From the NCBI RefSeq assembly GCF_000466165.1, contig NZ_KE951472.1, positions 18,005-82,004 on the forward strand: 64,000 nt of DNA. Direction: 5' to 3'. The position numbers were made by a program, and so were the translations under genes. Below are positions 44,759-53,488 of this stretch, piece by piece; within the stretch, counting starts at the first letter, position 1, and every line of letters starts with the position of its first letter. The notes beneath the pieces are model-generated. The model did not search any database and was not told the DNA's origin. It worked only from the letters and a program-made list of their open reading frames with translations. The stretch is from Actinobaculum sp. oral taxon 183 str. F0552 (GTDB taxonomy: Bacteria > Actinomycetota > Actinomycetes > Actinomycetales > Actinomycetaceae).

Positions 44759-44780
44759 CTCCGCGGCTGACGCCGCGGAG
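44759..44780. terminator. short hairpin after the GNAT gene
   Basis: CTCCGCGG (44759-44766) pairs with CCGCGGAG (44773-44780), six bases after the stop. An 8-bp GC stem without a T-run; a weak terminator at best. Confidence 0.35.
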
Positions 44781-44892
44781 ACCTCTGCATAGTCAATCCG
44801 CCCCATGCCGGGATCTGTAGCGGCCCCGCCTGACCGTGGCAGGCTTGTCGATGACGACATATATGAGTCCATGCGTCATGCGAGGAGGAAAT

Positions 44893-45594
44893 ATGGAACT
44901 TGTGGAACAGATGCCGAAAGTGGAAACGGCGGAATTCGACCCCATCGGTTTGTTTTTCTTGCTCGTTGCCGTCGTGCCCGTCGTCCACTGGCTTTGGAAC
45001 TATTTTTCGAAAAGCGTGGACATCGAGGAGTGGGCGTCGTCGCGGGGGCTGGGTTTCGTCGAATACGATAGGGAATTCGGCAGAGAGTTGAGCAGACTCC
45101 TCTCCCTCCCCGGCCAAGATCACGTTGCGCGCGACGTCATCGCCGTTCCGGCTCCTTACGGCAGCTGCCTGTACGGCTGGATCAGATGGATCGAGAGAAA
45201 CGAGGGTTCCAGGAGAGACGACGCGCCCGAGAGGGTGAGGAAGCGGACCTTCGTGCGATACCCCTTGCGGACTCCCCTGCCGTATTTCTCCATCGAGCCG
45301 GAAGGGCGGTTGGCTTTAGCGCACGATGACATCAACACGGAGTGGGAGGAGTTCAACAAGGAGTGGGATATCCGCGCCGACGACGAGGCCTTCGCCCACG
45401 CCCTGTTGAGCCCCGTCATGCAGGCGTTCATCCACGACAACATGCGAGGGATGGAGCTGACGATCCTCGGCGGAGACGTCTACGTGGAACCCGGCGGCCG
45501 ATACCGTCACGAGGAATCGATCAAGCTTCGCAATCTCATGGTCGAGTGGGACCGCCGGGTCGTGCCCTTCCTCTGGGGGCCCCACGGGGCGTGA
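44893..45594 (+). CDS. hypothetical membrane-anchored DUF3137-like protein
   Basis: A 233-residue protein with one N-terminal membrane helix (IGLFFLLVAVVPVVHWLWNYF, broken here by position 20) and a cytoplasmic domain. The C-terminal stretch (NKEWDIRADDEAFAHALLSP, then MQAFIHDNMRGMELTILGGD) resembles DUF3137 proteins, in which a similar motif of unknown role closes the domain. ATG 44893 follows GAGGAGG by four bases; the frame is open to 44836, but no ribosome site supports that. It converges with the DUF4921 gene. Confidence 0.7.
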   Translation: MELVEQMPKVETAEFDPIGLFFLLVAVVPVVHWLWNYFSKSVDIEEWASSRGLGFVEYDREFGRELSRLLSLPGQDHVARDVIAVPAPYGSCLYGWIRWIERNEGSRRDDAPERVRKRTFVRYPLRTPLPYFSIEPEGRLALAHDDINTEWEEFNKEWDIRADDEAFAHALLSPVMQAFIHDNMRGMELTILGGDVYVEPGGRYRHEESIKLRNLMVEWDRRVVPFLWGPHGA

Positions 45595-45627
45595 GCGGAC
45601 CCGGCCCGGCGGCTGCGGACTCGGAAC

Positions 45628-46911
45628 TCAGTGGAGCGCCGGGTTGTATTTGAGCGAGTTGACGCGGCAGGAGCATTCGGTTGCGATGTTGATGTCCTGC
45701 GCGATCGCCCCCTGGGCGCGAAGGTCGAGCAGCTGAGGGACCACGCGGTCGCGGAGCGTCCACGGGTCGATCGTGTTGACGTAGATCTTCGTGCCCCCCT
45801 CGAATCCGGCCAGAGTGGAGACCCTCCATTTGACGAGCACCCGCCACGGCATGGGGACGTCCGTGTCCCGCGGCGCGCAGTACCACTCCTCGTTCGACGG
45901 TATACCGGTGCCCGTGGCCGCGTGCATGGCGTGTACGAGGTCCGAGACGTCCCGGGCTTCGTCGGGCGTGTGTTCGAACGGCTGAAGGGCGGCGCTGCGG
46001 CTCCACACCTCCAGCGTCGGGTACCGGTGGCCGAATCCCGCGATGGCGACGGCGTTGCGATTCTCGGCGATGACGAGGTTGCGCTTGGAGGCGTAGTCCA
46101 CCCCGTATTCGTTGTAGAGATTCGGGTTGGCGCGAGCCTTCGGTATCTCGGTGCGGGCGTTGACCGAACGCTGGTCGATCGAGACGAGCTGCTTGTGAAG
46201 ATGATCGAAGGAGGCGCCTGAGGGTTTGAGCCAGTTCTGGAAGACCTGCACGTAGGCGACATACCGGTTCTGCCTGTACAGATCGTGCATCGCGTCGATC
46301 GTCAGCCGCCAGTAGTCGGCGTGTTCGTCGGGCGTGAGCGTGCCTGCGCCGGCGAGCTCGGAGGTGTCCGTTGCGCCGTCGAGGTAGTGGCGGTGGGAGA
46401 GGATGAGATCGTGACCGCCGCCGAACAGCGCCGGAGCATGGGCGGCGATATCGGAATCATCGAGTTTCTTCATGCGAAGAACCGACTGGACGTGTGCGCG
46501 CCCGGCGGGATCGGCCATATAGCGTTCCATCCATTCGTGGACGGAACGCGGTATTTGATAGCCGTAGTTCTTCTCCCAGAAGTCGTAGGAGACGATTTCG
46601 AAGAGGTTGGCGACGCGGCGGAAAGCCCAGGAGTCGGCGAGATCGTCAAGCGGCAGGCGCTGCCGGATCTCTCCGCCGTCGAGTATGCGGGCCTTCTCAG
46701 GAGGGGTTTCCAGAACGCGTTCGGGGCAGAACGGGCATACTCGGCCGGCGTCGGTGACCGGCCGAGGCTCGGGAATGGCCGTGGGAAGCGGACGGTCCGC
46801 ACGGCCCGGAACCGTCCAGGCTTCCGTTCCGGTGAAGGGGTTGCGTTGCTTGATCGTTCCATCGGCCATCCGCGTTAGCGGCTCCGGAATCTGCATGTCA
46901 CTCAGATGCAT
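45628..46911 (-). CDS. DUF4921 family protein, GalT-like (HIT superfamily)
   Basis: A 427-residue protein similar to galactose-1-phosphate uridylyltransferase. It has a zinc-site-like VCPFCPERV (about 50), ANLFEIVSYDFWEKNYGYQI in the sugar-nucleotide region, and a HIT-like motif FDHLHKQLVSID (about 228). In DUF4921 proteins the GalT-type HPH is replaced by this His-Leu-His, so nucleotidyl transfer is plausible but unproven. TATTGT at 46918-46923 lies six bases before ATG 46911 and no Shine-Dalgarno is present. Monocistronic. Confidence 0.85.
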   Translation of the reverse strand: MHLSDMQIPEPLTRMADGTIKQRNPFTGTEAWTVPGRADRPLPTAIPEPRPVTDAGRVCPFCPERVLETPPEKARILDGGEIRQRLPLDDLADSWAFRRVANLFEIVSYDFWEKNYGYQIPRSVHEWMERYMADPAGRAHVQSVLRMKKLDDSDIAAHAPALFGGGHDLILSHRHYLDGATDTSELAGAGTLTPDEHADYWRLTIDAMHDLYRQNRYVAYVQVFQNWLKPSGASFDHLHKQLVSIDQRSVNARTEIPKARANPNLYNEYGVDYASKRNLVIAENRNAVAIAGFGHRYPTLEVWSRSAALQPFEHTPDEARDVSDLVHAMHAATGTGIPSNEEWYCAPRDTDVPMPWRVLVKWRVSTLAGFEGGTKIYVNTIDPWTLRDRVVPQLLDLRAQGAIAQDINIATECSCRVNSLKYNPALH

Positions 46912-46917
46912 ACTCTC

Positions 46918-46923
46918 ACAATA
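46918..46923 (-). promoter_or_regulatory. -10 box of the DUF4921 gene (leaderless)
   Basis: TATTGT on the minus strand, six bases before ATG 46911. Confidence 0.5.
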
Positions 46924-47114
46924 GTCAGTTTTCCGTCCGGATGTGGGCTGTAATCTCCCCATCGTGGACGGCCGGATGGGGCGGTTTCCCCGGCGCGGGC
47001 CGTCCGCGAGGGCGGGGCCGGTTGGGAGCGCCTTGCCGAAAAAGCCCGCCGGGCACCGGATCGCGCCCGGGACATCGGGCCGTCGATCGGGAAACGGGTC
47101 TTCGCCGAAGAGAG

Positions 47115-47147
47115 GAGTGGGGCGGCAGATCGACTGCCGCCCCACTC
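47115..47147 (-). terminator. terminator of the surface protein gene
   Basis: GAGTGGGGCGGCAG (47115-47128) pairs with its complement at 47134-47147, with a five-base loop, 20 bases after the surface-protein stop at 47168 (minus strand). The tail is CTCTTC rather than a long T-run. Confidence 0.75.
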
Positions 47148-47167
47148 TCATTCACCTATCGGGAAGT

Positions 47168-49441
47168 TCAGGACTTCTTGCGACGGTAGTTGTAGGCCGC
47201 GATGCCCGCAGCTCCGAGAACCACGAAGCCGACGGCGATGCCCGCGAGCATGGTCACGTTGGCACCGGTGTTAGCAAGCGGCGGCTTCTTGGGGGCTGCC
47301 TTCCCGGGGCCGCTGGGCGAGGCCGACGGGCCCGGCTTCGGCACCGTGCCGGTGGTCAGAGTCTCCGAGGAGGCCCCGCACTTGCCGCGGGAGATCAGGT
47401 TGCCGTTCTTGTCGAAGGTCGACTCGACGAAGCCGTAGGAGACCTTCTCCTCGGATCCGGTCGTGTACAGGTCGGTCTTGTACTCGCCCGGCTGGTTGGA
47501 GTGGGCGACGCGCTGGGAGGTCCACACGGGCGACTCGCACTTAGGCGCGGTGCCCTTGTCCCACTTGTAAAGGTTGACTTGGGAGTAGGAGCCTTCCGGC
47601 AGACTGCCCTGGACCACCACGGTGTCGCCGATCTTGTCGCCGGGCTTGAGCTTGGCAGCCGCGCTCTCGGCGAACGCCTTCGTGGTCACCTTGCCGAAGA
47701 CCGGAGTGACATGCTCGTTCTTGTCCAGCTCCGAGGTGGTGATCGCCGACGTGCGCGAATCGCCCTGGTAGGTCGAGACGATCACGTACGTGCCGACCCC
47801 GAGGTTCCAGTTGATCGGGAAGTCCTTGCCCTGAACGGTGTAAGTGCCGTTCTTGGCCGGGGTCTCAGTGGTGGCGATGGGCTTGAGGTTCTTCGTCACG
47901 CCGGGCTTCAAAGGGGTCCCCGCGGGGAGGAAGTAGAGCTTGTGGGTGATCGTGGCCGTGTCGGCCTTCCACTTGCCCGAGCCCTTGAAGGTGCCGTGGT
48001 CCTGCGGGAAGCCGGAGACGGTGACGAGATCCTGGACGCCGGCCTTGCCGTTGCCGAGGTCGACCTGGGTGGCCTTCGTCTTGATCGAGGGGGTCCACTT
48101 CGTCACGCTGGTCTCAGAGGTCTCGAAGAACGGGGACGAGTAGTCCTTGACGAGGTTCTGGTACTGGCCTTGAGCGGCCTTGTCCACATGGGCGTGGAAG
48201 AAGTAGTAGCCCTCACCGGCGGCCTTGACTGTGCCAGGGGTCTCCTGGGTGCCCGGGCCGTTGAAGGTCAGATCGTAGGTGCCGACCTTCTTCGCGGCGA
48301 AAGCGGCGCCGTTGTTCGTCGGAGCGGAGGGAGTGGGGAAAGGACCGTAGACGTCGACCGTCACCTTGACGGGAACCGGAGTCGACGTCCCGGGGATGTT
48401 CAGCCACGTGCCGCCCTTGGGAGCCGAGGCGGTCACGGTGTCGACGAGGCTTGCGCCCTTGGCGACTTCCACCGTCTTGGTCTGGGTGGCGATCTCCGGG
48501 GCGAAGGTGGCGGCTACCTGCTGGGCCTCGGTGACGCCTTCGGCCTGCTCCTTCTTGCCGAGGACGACGAGATTCTGAGCGCGCTGGGTGCCCATGCTCC
48601 CGGTGACGGTGCCGCTGGAGACGTACGGCTTGGACGTCGGCAGATCCTTGACGACCATCTTCACCGAGACCTTGCCGACCCCGTTGGCCTTGATCTTGGC
48701 GGTGGTGGCGGACTCCCCGGTCGTGCCGGTCATGGTGGTCTTGCCGTTGTCGAAGGTGGCGGGGCCGGAGATCTCGAGGGTGTAGGAGTAACCCTTCATC
48801 CAGTTGCCCGCGGCGGAGGTCACGCCGATGTTCTCGACGGTTCCCGCGTTGGCCTCGGCGTTCAGCTTCAGCGTGGGCTTGACCGAGTAGGGGCCGGCGT
48901 ACTTCTGGGCCTGCTCGACGATGGCCTTCGACTCGGCGAGCGGCGCGTTGAGGTTCTGGCCGTTGGCCCAGGGGAACTTGCCCTGTTCCTGAGACTGGTA
49001 GACGCTCCCCTCGAACACTCCCGCGGTGCGGATGAGAGCGATCTGGTACGCGGCAGCCTTCACGTTGTCCGTGGTGTTGGCGGTGGAGGCGATCCAGGCG
49101 AACTGGGCCACCTTGGAGGCCTCGGTCACCTTGACCGTGCGCTTCTGCTGGCCGGGACCGATGAACGGCGTGGCGTCCACGGTGTCCACGGCCTTCGCGG
49201 GCTGCATGGAGGCTTGGGTGACACCCTCCGCCGAGGCGGAGTAGGCGGCGCCGTCGGCGGCGCACAGGTAGTTCGCGCCGTCCGGTCCGTGGATCACCCC
49301 GTGGTGGGCCGTATCACCGGTTTTGACTCCGACTGTGTGAGTCCAGCCCGGGGCGGCCGCCTGTGCTGCAGTTGGTGCGACGGCAAAGGCCAGCGCACCA
49401 ACTCCCGCGATTGCGGTGAGCCTTTTCAATCGCTTAAACAA
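47168..49441 (-). CDS. sortase-anchored surface protein with probable Cys-Gln thioester domain
   Basis: A 757-residue exported protein. The signal peptide has a basic start (FKRLKRL), a hydrophobic core (TAIAGVGALAFAVAPTA) and cleavage after AQA. Residues 30-145 resemble a thioester domain: Cys60 in ANYLC and Gln133 in AAAYQIALI, preceded by KVAQFAWIAS. Several Ig-like beta repeats follow. The C-terminus is a class-E-like sorting signal: LANTG, a hydrophobic helix (ANVTMLAGIAVGFVVLGAAG) and RRKKS. The Pro/Lys/Ser linker before it spans the wall. The start is TTG 49441, eight bases after AAAGGA; frame to 49498 adds no signal. A likely adhesin. Confidence 0.87.
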   Translation of the reverse strand: MFKRLKRLTAIAGVGALAFAVAPTAAQAAAPGWTHTVGVKTGDTAHHGVIHGPDGANYLCAADGAAYSASAEGVTQASMQPAKAVDTVDATPFIGPGQQKRTVKVTEASKVAQFAWIASTANTTDNVKAAAYQIALIRTAGVFEGSVYQSQEQGKFPWANGQNLNAPLAESKAIVEQAQKYAGPYSVKPTLKLNAEANAGTVENIGVTSAAGNWMKGYSYTLEISGPATFDNGKTTMTGTTGESATTAKIKANGVGKVSVKMVVKDLPTSKPYVSSGTVTGSMGTQRAQNLVVLGKKEQAEGVTEAQQVAATFAPEIATQTKTVEVAKGASLVDTVTASAPKGGTWLNIPGTSTPVPVKVTVDVYGPFPTPSAPTNNGAAFAAKKVGTYDLTFNGPGTQETPGTVKAAGEGYYFFHAHVDKAAQGQYQNLVKDYSSPFFETSETSVTKWTPSIKTKATQVDLGNGKAGVQDLVTVSGFPQDHGTFKGSGKWKADTATITHKLYFLPAGTPLKPGVTKNLKPIATTETPAKNGTYTVQGKDFPINWNLGVGTYVIVSTYQGDSRTSAITTSELDKNEHVTPVFGKVTTKAFAESAAAKLKPGDKIGDTVVVQGSLPEGSYSQVNLYKWDKGTAPKCESPVWTSQRVAHSNQPGEYKTDLYTTGSEEKVSYGFVESTFDKNGNLISRGKCGASSETLTTGTVPKPGPSASPSGPGKAAPKKPPLANTGANVTMLAGIAVGFVVLGAAGIAAYNYRRKKS

Positions 49442-49465
49442 TCTTGTTGTCCTTTCCTGAGCAGG

Positions 49466-49489
49466 CCTGCGATTGCGTGTAATCGCAGG
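49466..49489 (-). promoter_or_regulatory. inverted repeat in the surface-protein leader
   Basis: CCTGCGATT and its complement AATCGCAGG are separated by six bases (GCGTGT), about 25 bases upstream of the TTG start. It could be an operator, or an RNA hairpin affecting translation. Confidence 0.45.
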
Positions 49490-49672
49490 TGGCACCAAAC
49501 CACGGAATACCGAGTATTCAATTGCGGTTGCGCAGGCGCCGGGCTCGAGTATAGGTCCATTTTTGCTACAACAAAGAAGTTATCCACAGGGGAGCAAAGA
49601 CCCTGGACCCGGTGGACCACGGTATGGATGCGGTTCGCGAACCGGAGAAAACGGCGGAATCTCCTTAGTAAA

Positions 49673-50611
49673 TTAATCCGTTCCGGCCAAGTCCGCCGCG
49701 CCGGCGATTCCTGCGTTGCTTCCTAGAGTGGCAACCATCACAGGCGGCATCGGGCGGAAGGTCCTAGCCGTCAGGGACTCTTCGAGTGACGTACGAGTCG
49801 GAGCGGCCAGGAGTTCCCCGGCCTCGCTGACCCCGCCGGCCAGAACGTAGGCCTCCGGGTCGAGGACGGCCGACAGGTCGGCCAGCCCGACCCCCAGCCA
49901 GTGGCTGATGTGAGCGAAGCACTCTAGGGCCGCCGGGTCTCCTTCGCGAGCGGCCTGAGTGACGTGGAGCCCCGCGATGTCGCCGCCCCCGGCGAGCTCC
50001 AGCATCCGGGCGGCCGCCCGAGGCCTTTCGCCCGCCAGTGCACGGGCGAAGCGCACCAGCGCGGTGCCCGAGGAATACGCTTCCCAGCAGCCCGCCAGCC
50101 CGCATCCGCAGCGCAGGCCGCCGGGGACGACGTTGATGTGGCCGATCTCTCCCGCGAAACCGCCTGAGCCGCGCAGAAGACGCCCGTCCACGATGATTCC
50201 GCCTCCGATCCCGGTCCCCACCGTGACGACGACGACCGACGAATAGCCCGCCGCGACCCCGAAGCGGAACTCGCCCCAGGCGGCCGCATTGGCGTCGTTC
50301 TCGACGACGACGGGCAGGCCGGTGGCGTCGGCCACCCGCAAGGCGAGGGGCTCGTTGCGCCAGGCGAGGTTCGGGGCGAAGACGATCGTGGTGCGGGTGC
50401 CGTCCACGAAGCCCGCCGCCCCTATGCCGACCCCTCGGACGTCGTAGGACCGAGCCAGTTCCCGGACGCATTCGGCGATGACGCCCGCCACGGCGGACGG
50501 GTCCGACGCCGGAGTGGGCTTGCGGAGGAAGGCGAGGACCTCGCCGTCGTCGCCGACGGCCCCCGCCGCAATCTTGGTTCCGCCTACGTCAATGCCTATC
50601 CGTACGCTCAT
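49673..50611 (-). CDS. glk: ROK family glucokinase
   Basis: A 312-residue ROK sugar kinase. The ATP-binding DVGGTK is at residues 8-13. The sugar pocket is VVENDANAAAWGEF (about 100), and the glycine-rich VTVGTGIGGGIIVDG follows. EIGHINVVPGG contains the ROK Glu-Ile-Gly-His, and the zinc ligands follow in CGCGLAGCWE. The Asp of the catalytic base lies in the DAN segment. It phosphorylates glucose with ATP, and polyphosphate or other sugars are possible. TAGGAT at 50618-50623, six bases before the ATG, points to a leaderless mRNA. Confidence 0.92.
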   Translation of the reverse strand: MSVRIGIDVGGTKIAAGAVGDDGEVLAFLRKPTPASDPSAVAGVIAECVRELARSYDVRGVGIGAAGFVDGTRTTIVFAPNLAWRNEPLALRVADATGLPVVVENDANAAAWGEFRFGVAAGYSSVVVVTVGTGIGGGIIVDGRLLRGSGGFAGEIGHINVVPGGLRCGCGLAGCWEAYSSGTALVRFARALAGERPRAAARMLELAGGGDIAGLHVTQAAREGDPAALECFAHISHWLGVGLADLSAVLDPEAYVLAGGVSEAGELLAAPTRTSLEESLTARTFRPMPPVMVATLGSNAGIAGAADLAGTD

Positions 50612-50617
50612 GTGGAC

Positions 50618-50623
50618 ATCCTA
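50618..50623 (-). promoter_or_regulatory. -10 box of the ROK glucokinase gene (leaderless)
   Basis: TAGGAT on the minus strand, six bases before ATG 50611. The rest of 50612-50903 shows no gene. Confidence 0.5.
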
Positions 50624-50903
50624 GCGGCTTGCAACGGCCCGTTCGCCGGCAGCGCTGCCTGTTCCCGCGGCCGCCCGGCTCGTTCGCCGACACCGGTTCA
50701 AGGCGCGGGCGCGCTTCGCCGGCCGGTGGGGGAGCGGGGCGGCGATATTCGCTTCGCAACGTCTGCGGGTAAGCGCCTTCCGCCGGGCGGGGAAACGGGG
50801 TGAGCGACGGAGCGCGTGCGGAAGCGGAAATGGCTGGAGGAGCCCGTGGCGGCCCCGGCCGGATACGGGAATCCCACCAGCGCCGGGCTGGTGGGGCATT
50901 CGG

Positions 50904-50994
50904 CGGAGACGGCGGGATTTGAACCCGCGAGGGACCTTTCGGCCCCTACCTTCTTAGCAGGAAGGCGCACTCGACCAGACTATGCGACGTCTCC
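50904..50994 (-). tRNA. tRNA-Ser (GCT)
   Basis: A 91-base class II tRNA on the minus strand. Acceptor GGAGACG/CGTCTCC; anticodon stem-loop CCTTC-CTGCTAA-GAAGG, anticodon GCU reading AGC/AGU. It has a long variable arm and a T-arm with GGTTCAAATCC. Discriminator G, as in serine tRNAs. No CCA is encoded. Confidence 0.93.
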
Positions 50995-51319
50995 AGTGGG
51001 CACCAGGATAGCGTGTTCGCTTGATCGGCGCCAACCACCGCTTCCACGTTGTGTCCCCACGTTTTCCCGCTATGCGCCTGGATCCGCCACGTGGACCGGC
51101 GGGCCTGCGCGCGCCGACGGCGCGGATGCGCCTCGTGCTCCAGGCTTCGGACCGACCCGAGGTCCAGATGCACACTCACGCTTCCGCACCAGTGCTTTTC
51201 TCCGTATGGAAGAAGTCTGTTCGGGGCCCTTGGGCGATTTTCGGCGTGAAACCGCCCAAGGACGGGGCATGCGCGCGAGTGGGGTCGACCGTTTTCGGCG
51301 GGGGTGCCGATCGCGTGGT

Positions 51320-51359
51320 TGAAGTCGTGCGGGCGAAAGATTTCGCCCGCACGACTTCA
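51320..51359 (-). terminator. very stable terminator hairpin
   Basis: A 19-bp stem, GAAGTCGTGCGGGCGAAA and complement plus an outer T-A pair, with a minimal loop (51339-51340 between arms). It lies 18 bases after the stop of the 51377-51577 gene on the minus strand. The rest of 50995-51376 holds nothing I recognise. Confidence 0.7.
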
Positions 51360-51376
51360 TAGACGATTTCTTGACG

Positions 51377-51577
51377 TCAATCATTGATCGTCCAATTTTC
51401 GCGCCCTGAGACATATGCGCCGACGAGTGCCGCAACCAGGAGCGGAACTCCAAGATCTATGGAGTCATTGAGGAAATTTTTGTCGAACCATATGGAACGA
51501 ATAATTAATATTATTAACACTACAATAATTTCTATTATAAATGATTGTAATGCTTGTTTTTTATTGATTCTTTTCAT
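51377..51577 (-). CDS. small two-TM membrane protein, AT-rich
   Basis: A 66-residue protein: Lys-rich N-terminus (MKRINKKQALQ), then hydrophobic segments FIIEIIVVLIILIIRSIW and LGVPLLVAALVGAYVSG, ending NWTIND. AAAGGA lies four bases before the ATG. The DNA is far more AT-rich than neighbours, as is the end of the antiporter ORF just upstream (27-base gap, same strand), suggesting one acquired unit. The size and topology resemble bacteriocin immunity proteins, but this is only a suggestion. Confidence 0.6.
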   Translation of the reverse strand: MKRINKKQALQSFIIEIIVVLIILIIRSIWFDKNFLNDSIDLGVPLLVAALVGAYVSGRENWTIND

Positions 51578-51604
51578 AATATCCTTTCATGTGTTTATAT
51601 TTTA

Positions 51605-53220
51605 TTAATATACCCAGGGCAAAGCACACCATCCAGCTGCTGCAATAAGTGCAGCAACAAGTCCGACTACTCCGTCTTTGAGAGCGCTTCGTCCCACAAT
51701 TGAAATTATTTTTATGGCCGCCTGTTTCCACATTTTCTTTTGGATCAGTCTATTGAGAGCGCCACGTGCGGCACCGCCAACAAAGCCAAAACCGGATTTA
51801 TCAAGAATACATTGCGAATAGCTTCTTTCACTATTGCTCCTATTGGGTTTTACCTGGCTCGCTCCGACCTGGGCGGCGATGTCGTCGAGGGCGTCATACC
51901 CTTCGCTGGAGATGGTGTTCATCGCGAAGTGAATCTCTTCTTCTTCCGAAGCGTCGGAGGGAATCTTCGCCCAACGGATCACCGCGGGAAGGAGAAGGCC
52001 CTGCACGACCATCGACAGGATCACAACCCCGCCGACGACGAAGATGACGAAATTCCGCGCGACTGCGCCTGCCGGGACGGAAAGCGCAACGGCCAGCGAG
52101 ACGCCGCCTCTCAGGCCCGCGAAGGTGCTGACCACGCGTCCCCGGAACGTCGTGCGAAGCCTCCGCTGCTTTTCGGATCGGTCCAACGCGCGGATGATCC
52201 CGATCGTCACGTGGAGGAAGACGAACCGGGCGAGCACTGAGACGAGCCAGGCGACCGCGACCACCGCGAGTCCGTACCCCCACGAGGAATCGAAGCGCTC
52301 GATGGTTTCGCCCATCCGCTCCACGGCGCTGGGCAGCTGAACGCCCACGAGCACGAAGAGAGCCCCGTTCATGATGTAGGAGACGAAAGACCATATCGGC
52401 AGGCCGTAGAAACGGTTGACGGGCTTGATGGTGTCCGGGCCTCGATAGGTCAGATAGAAGGCAGCGACGACGACGGCGACCACGCCCGAGCCTTTCATGT
52501 CCTGGAACGGCTCGATGCTCTCGGAAATCAAGAAGGCCACGAAGGGAACCGTGAACATGAAAACGCTGAAGTTCATCGGATTCCCGATGTGGGCTCGCAA
52601 GCCGTTGGCCGCCCATCCGACCGCTAGGCCGACCAGCGTGCCGATCAAGAAAGAGAAGAAGAACATGCCGGAAGCGCGCCCGATGGACGTCGATTCCCCT
52701 TCCGCCATGTGCAAGGCCAAGGCGAAGAGAACGAGGGTCGTGCCGTCGTTGATGAGCGCCTCGGCCTTGAGCGTGGTGATCGAGGATTTGGGGAGCTTGC
52801 CGTTCAACGTCGCCACGGCCACCGCATCGGTCGGCGCGAGCGCGGCGCCGATGATGAGTGCAGCCGACCAGTTGGAGACGCCGACGAAGGCATGCAGAAG
52901 GCATGCAGCACCCAGGCGATGGCGAATGCCGTGAAGACGACGAGCAGCGTTCCCGTGAGGAGAATCCCCCGCAGGCGCGCGCGTGCCTCGCGCCACGAGG
53001 TGTTCCGGGTTTCCCAGAAGAGCATGACGGGAAGGAAGATCTCCAGAATCACATGCGGCGGCAGGCCGACCTCGCGCACCTCGTTCAGCTGGTGCGCGGG
53101 GATGAGCGCCAGCATCAAGCCCAGGAATATGAGCAAAACGGCGGGAGGGACGCGCATCCTATGGGCCAGGATGTTGCCTAGCAGAATGGCTGCTGCGACC
53201 GCGATGATGACTTCGAGCAC
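51605..53220 (-). pseudogene. nhaP: Na+/H+ antiporter (CPA1/NhaP type) broken by an 11-bp tandem duplication
   Basis: The N-terminal ~108 residues lie in the frame starting at GTG 53220 (MLEVIIAVAAAILLGNILAH, then VILEIFLPVMLFWETRNTSW). The rest lies in another frame from about 52890 down to 51605 (ALAPTDAVAVATLNG, ALINDGTTLVLFAL, GLRGGVSLAVALS). The break is a direct repeat AAGGCATGCAG AAGGCATGCAG at 52887-52908. With one copy removed the frames join as WVLHAFVGVSNW and give about 534 residues with all antiporter motifs. The C-terminus is also odd: after DALDDIAAQVGAS the normal cytosolic tail is replaced by an AT-coded 80-residue end. As read, translation stops early. Confidence 0.8.
52887..52908. 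repeat. 11-bp tandem repeat inside the antiporter gene
   Basis: Two exact copies of AAGGCATGCAG (52887-52897 and 52898-52908). Loss of one copy restores the antiporter frame. It may be slippage, a phase-variable switch or a fixed mutation. Confidence 0.85.
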
Positions 53221-53488
53221 GCTGTGTTCTTTAGAGTGCGATAGAGGCTGTTGAAGGTTGAATCATTGCGTCAATGCATCCGGCTGTTCTTCAACAGGAC
53301 GCTCATTCATCCAGATTGACGCCGAACTTCATTATCGCTTCCCCAATCGGCCGCTGCCTGTCCCATCGCCTGGCGTCGGCTTCATTGTGGCACTATTCTC
53401 GGGGTGGAGAAATCCCTGGTTTTATTGCATTTAATCACACCATAGAACGTTAATTCTTGTTTTTCTTTCTTTATTCAACTTTTTATGA

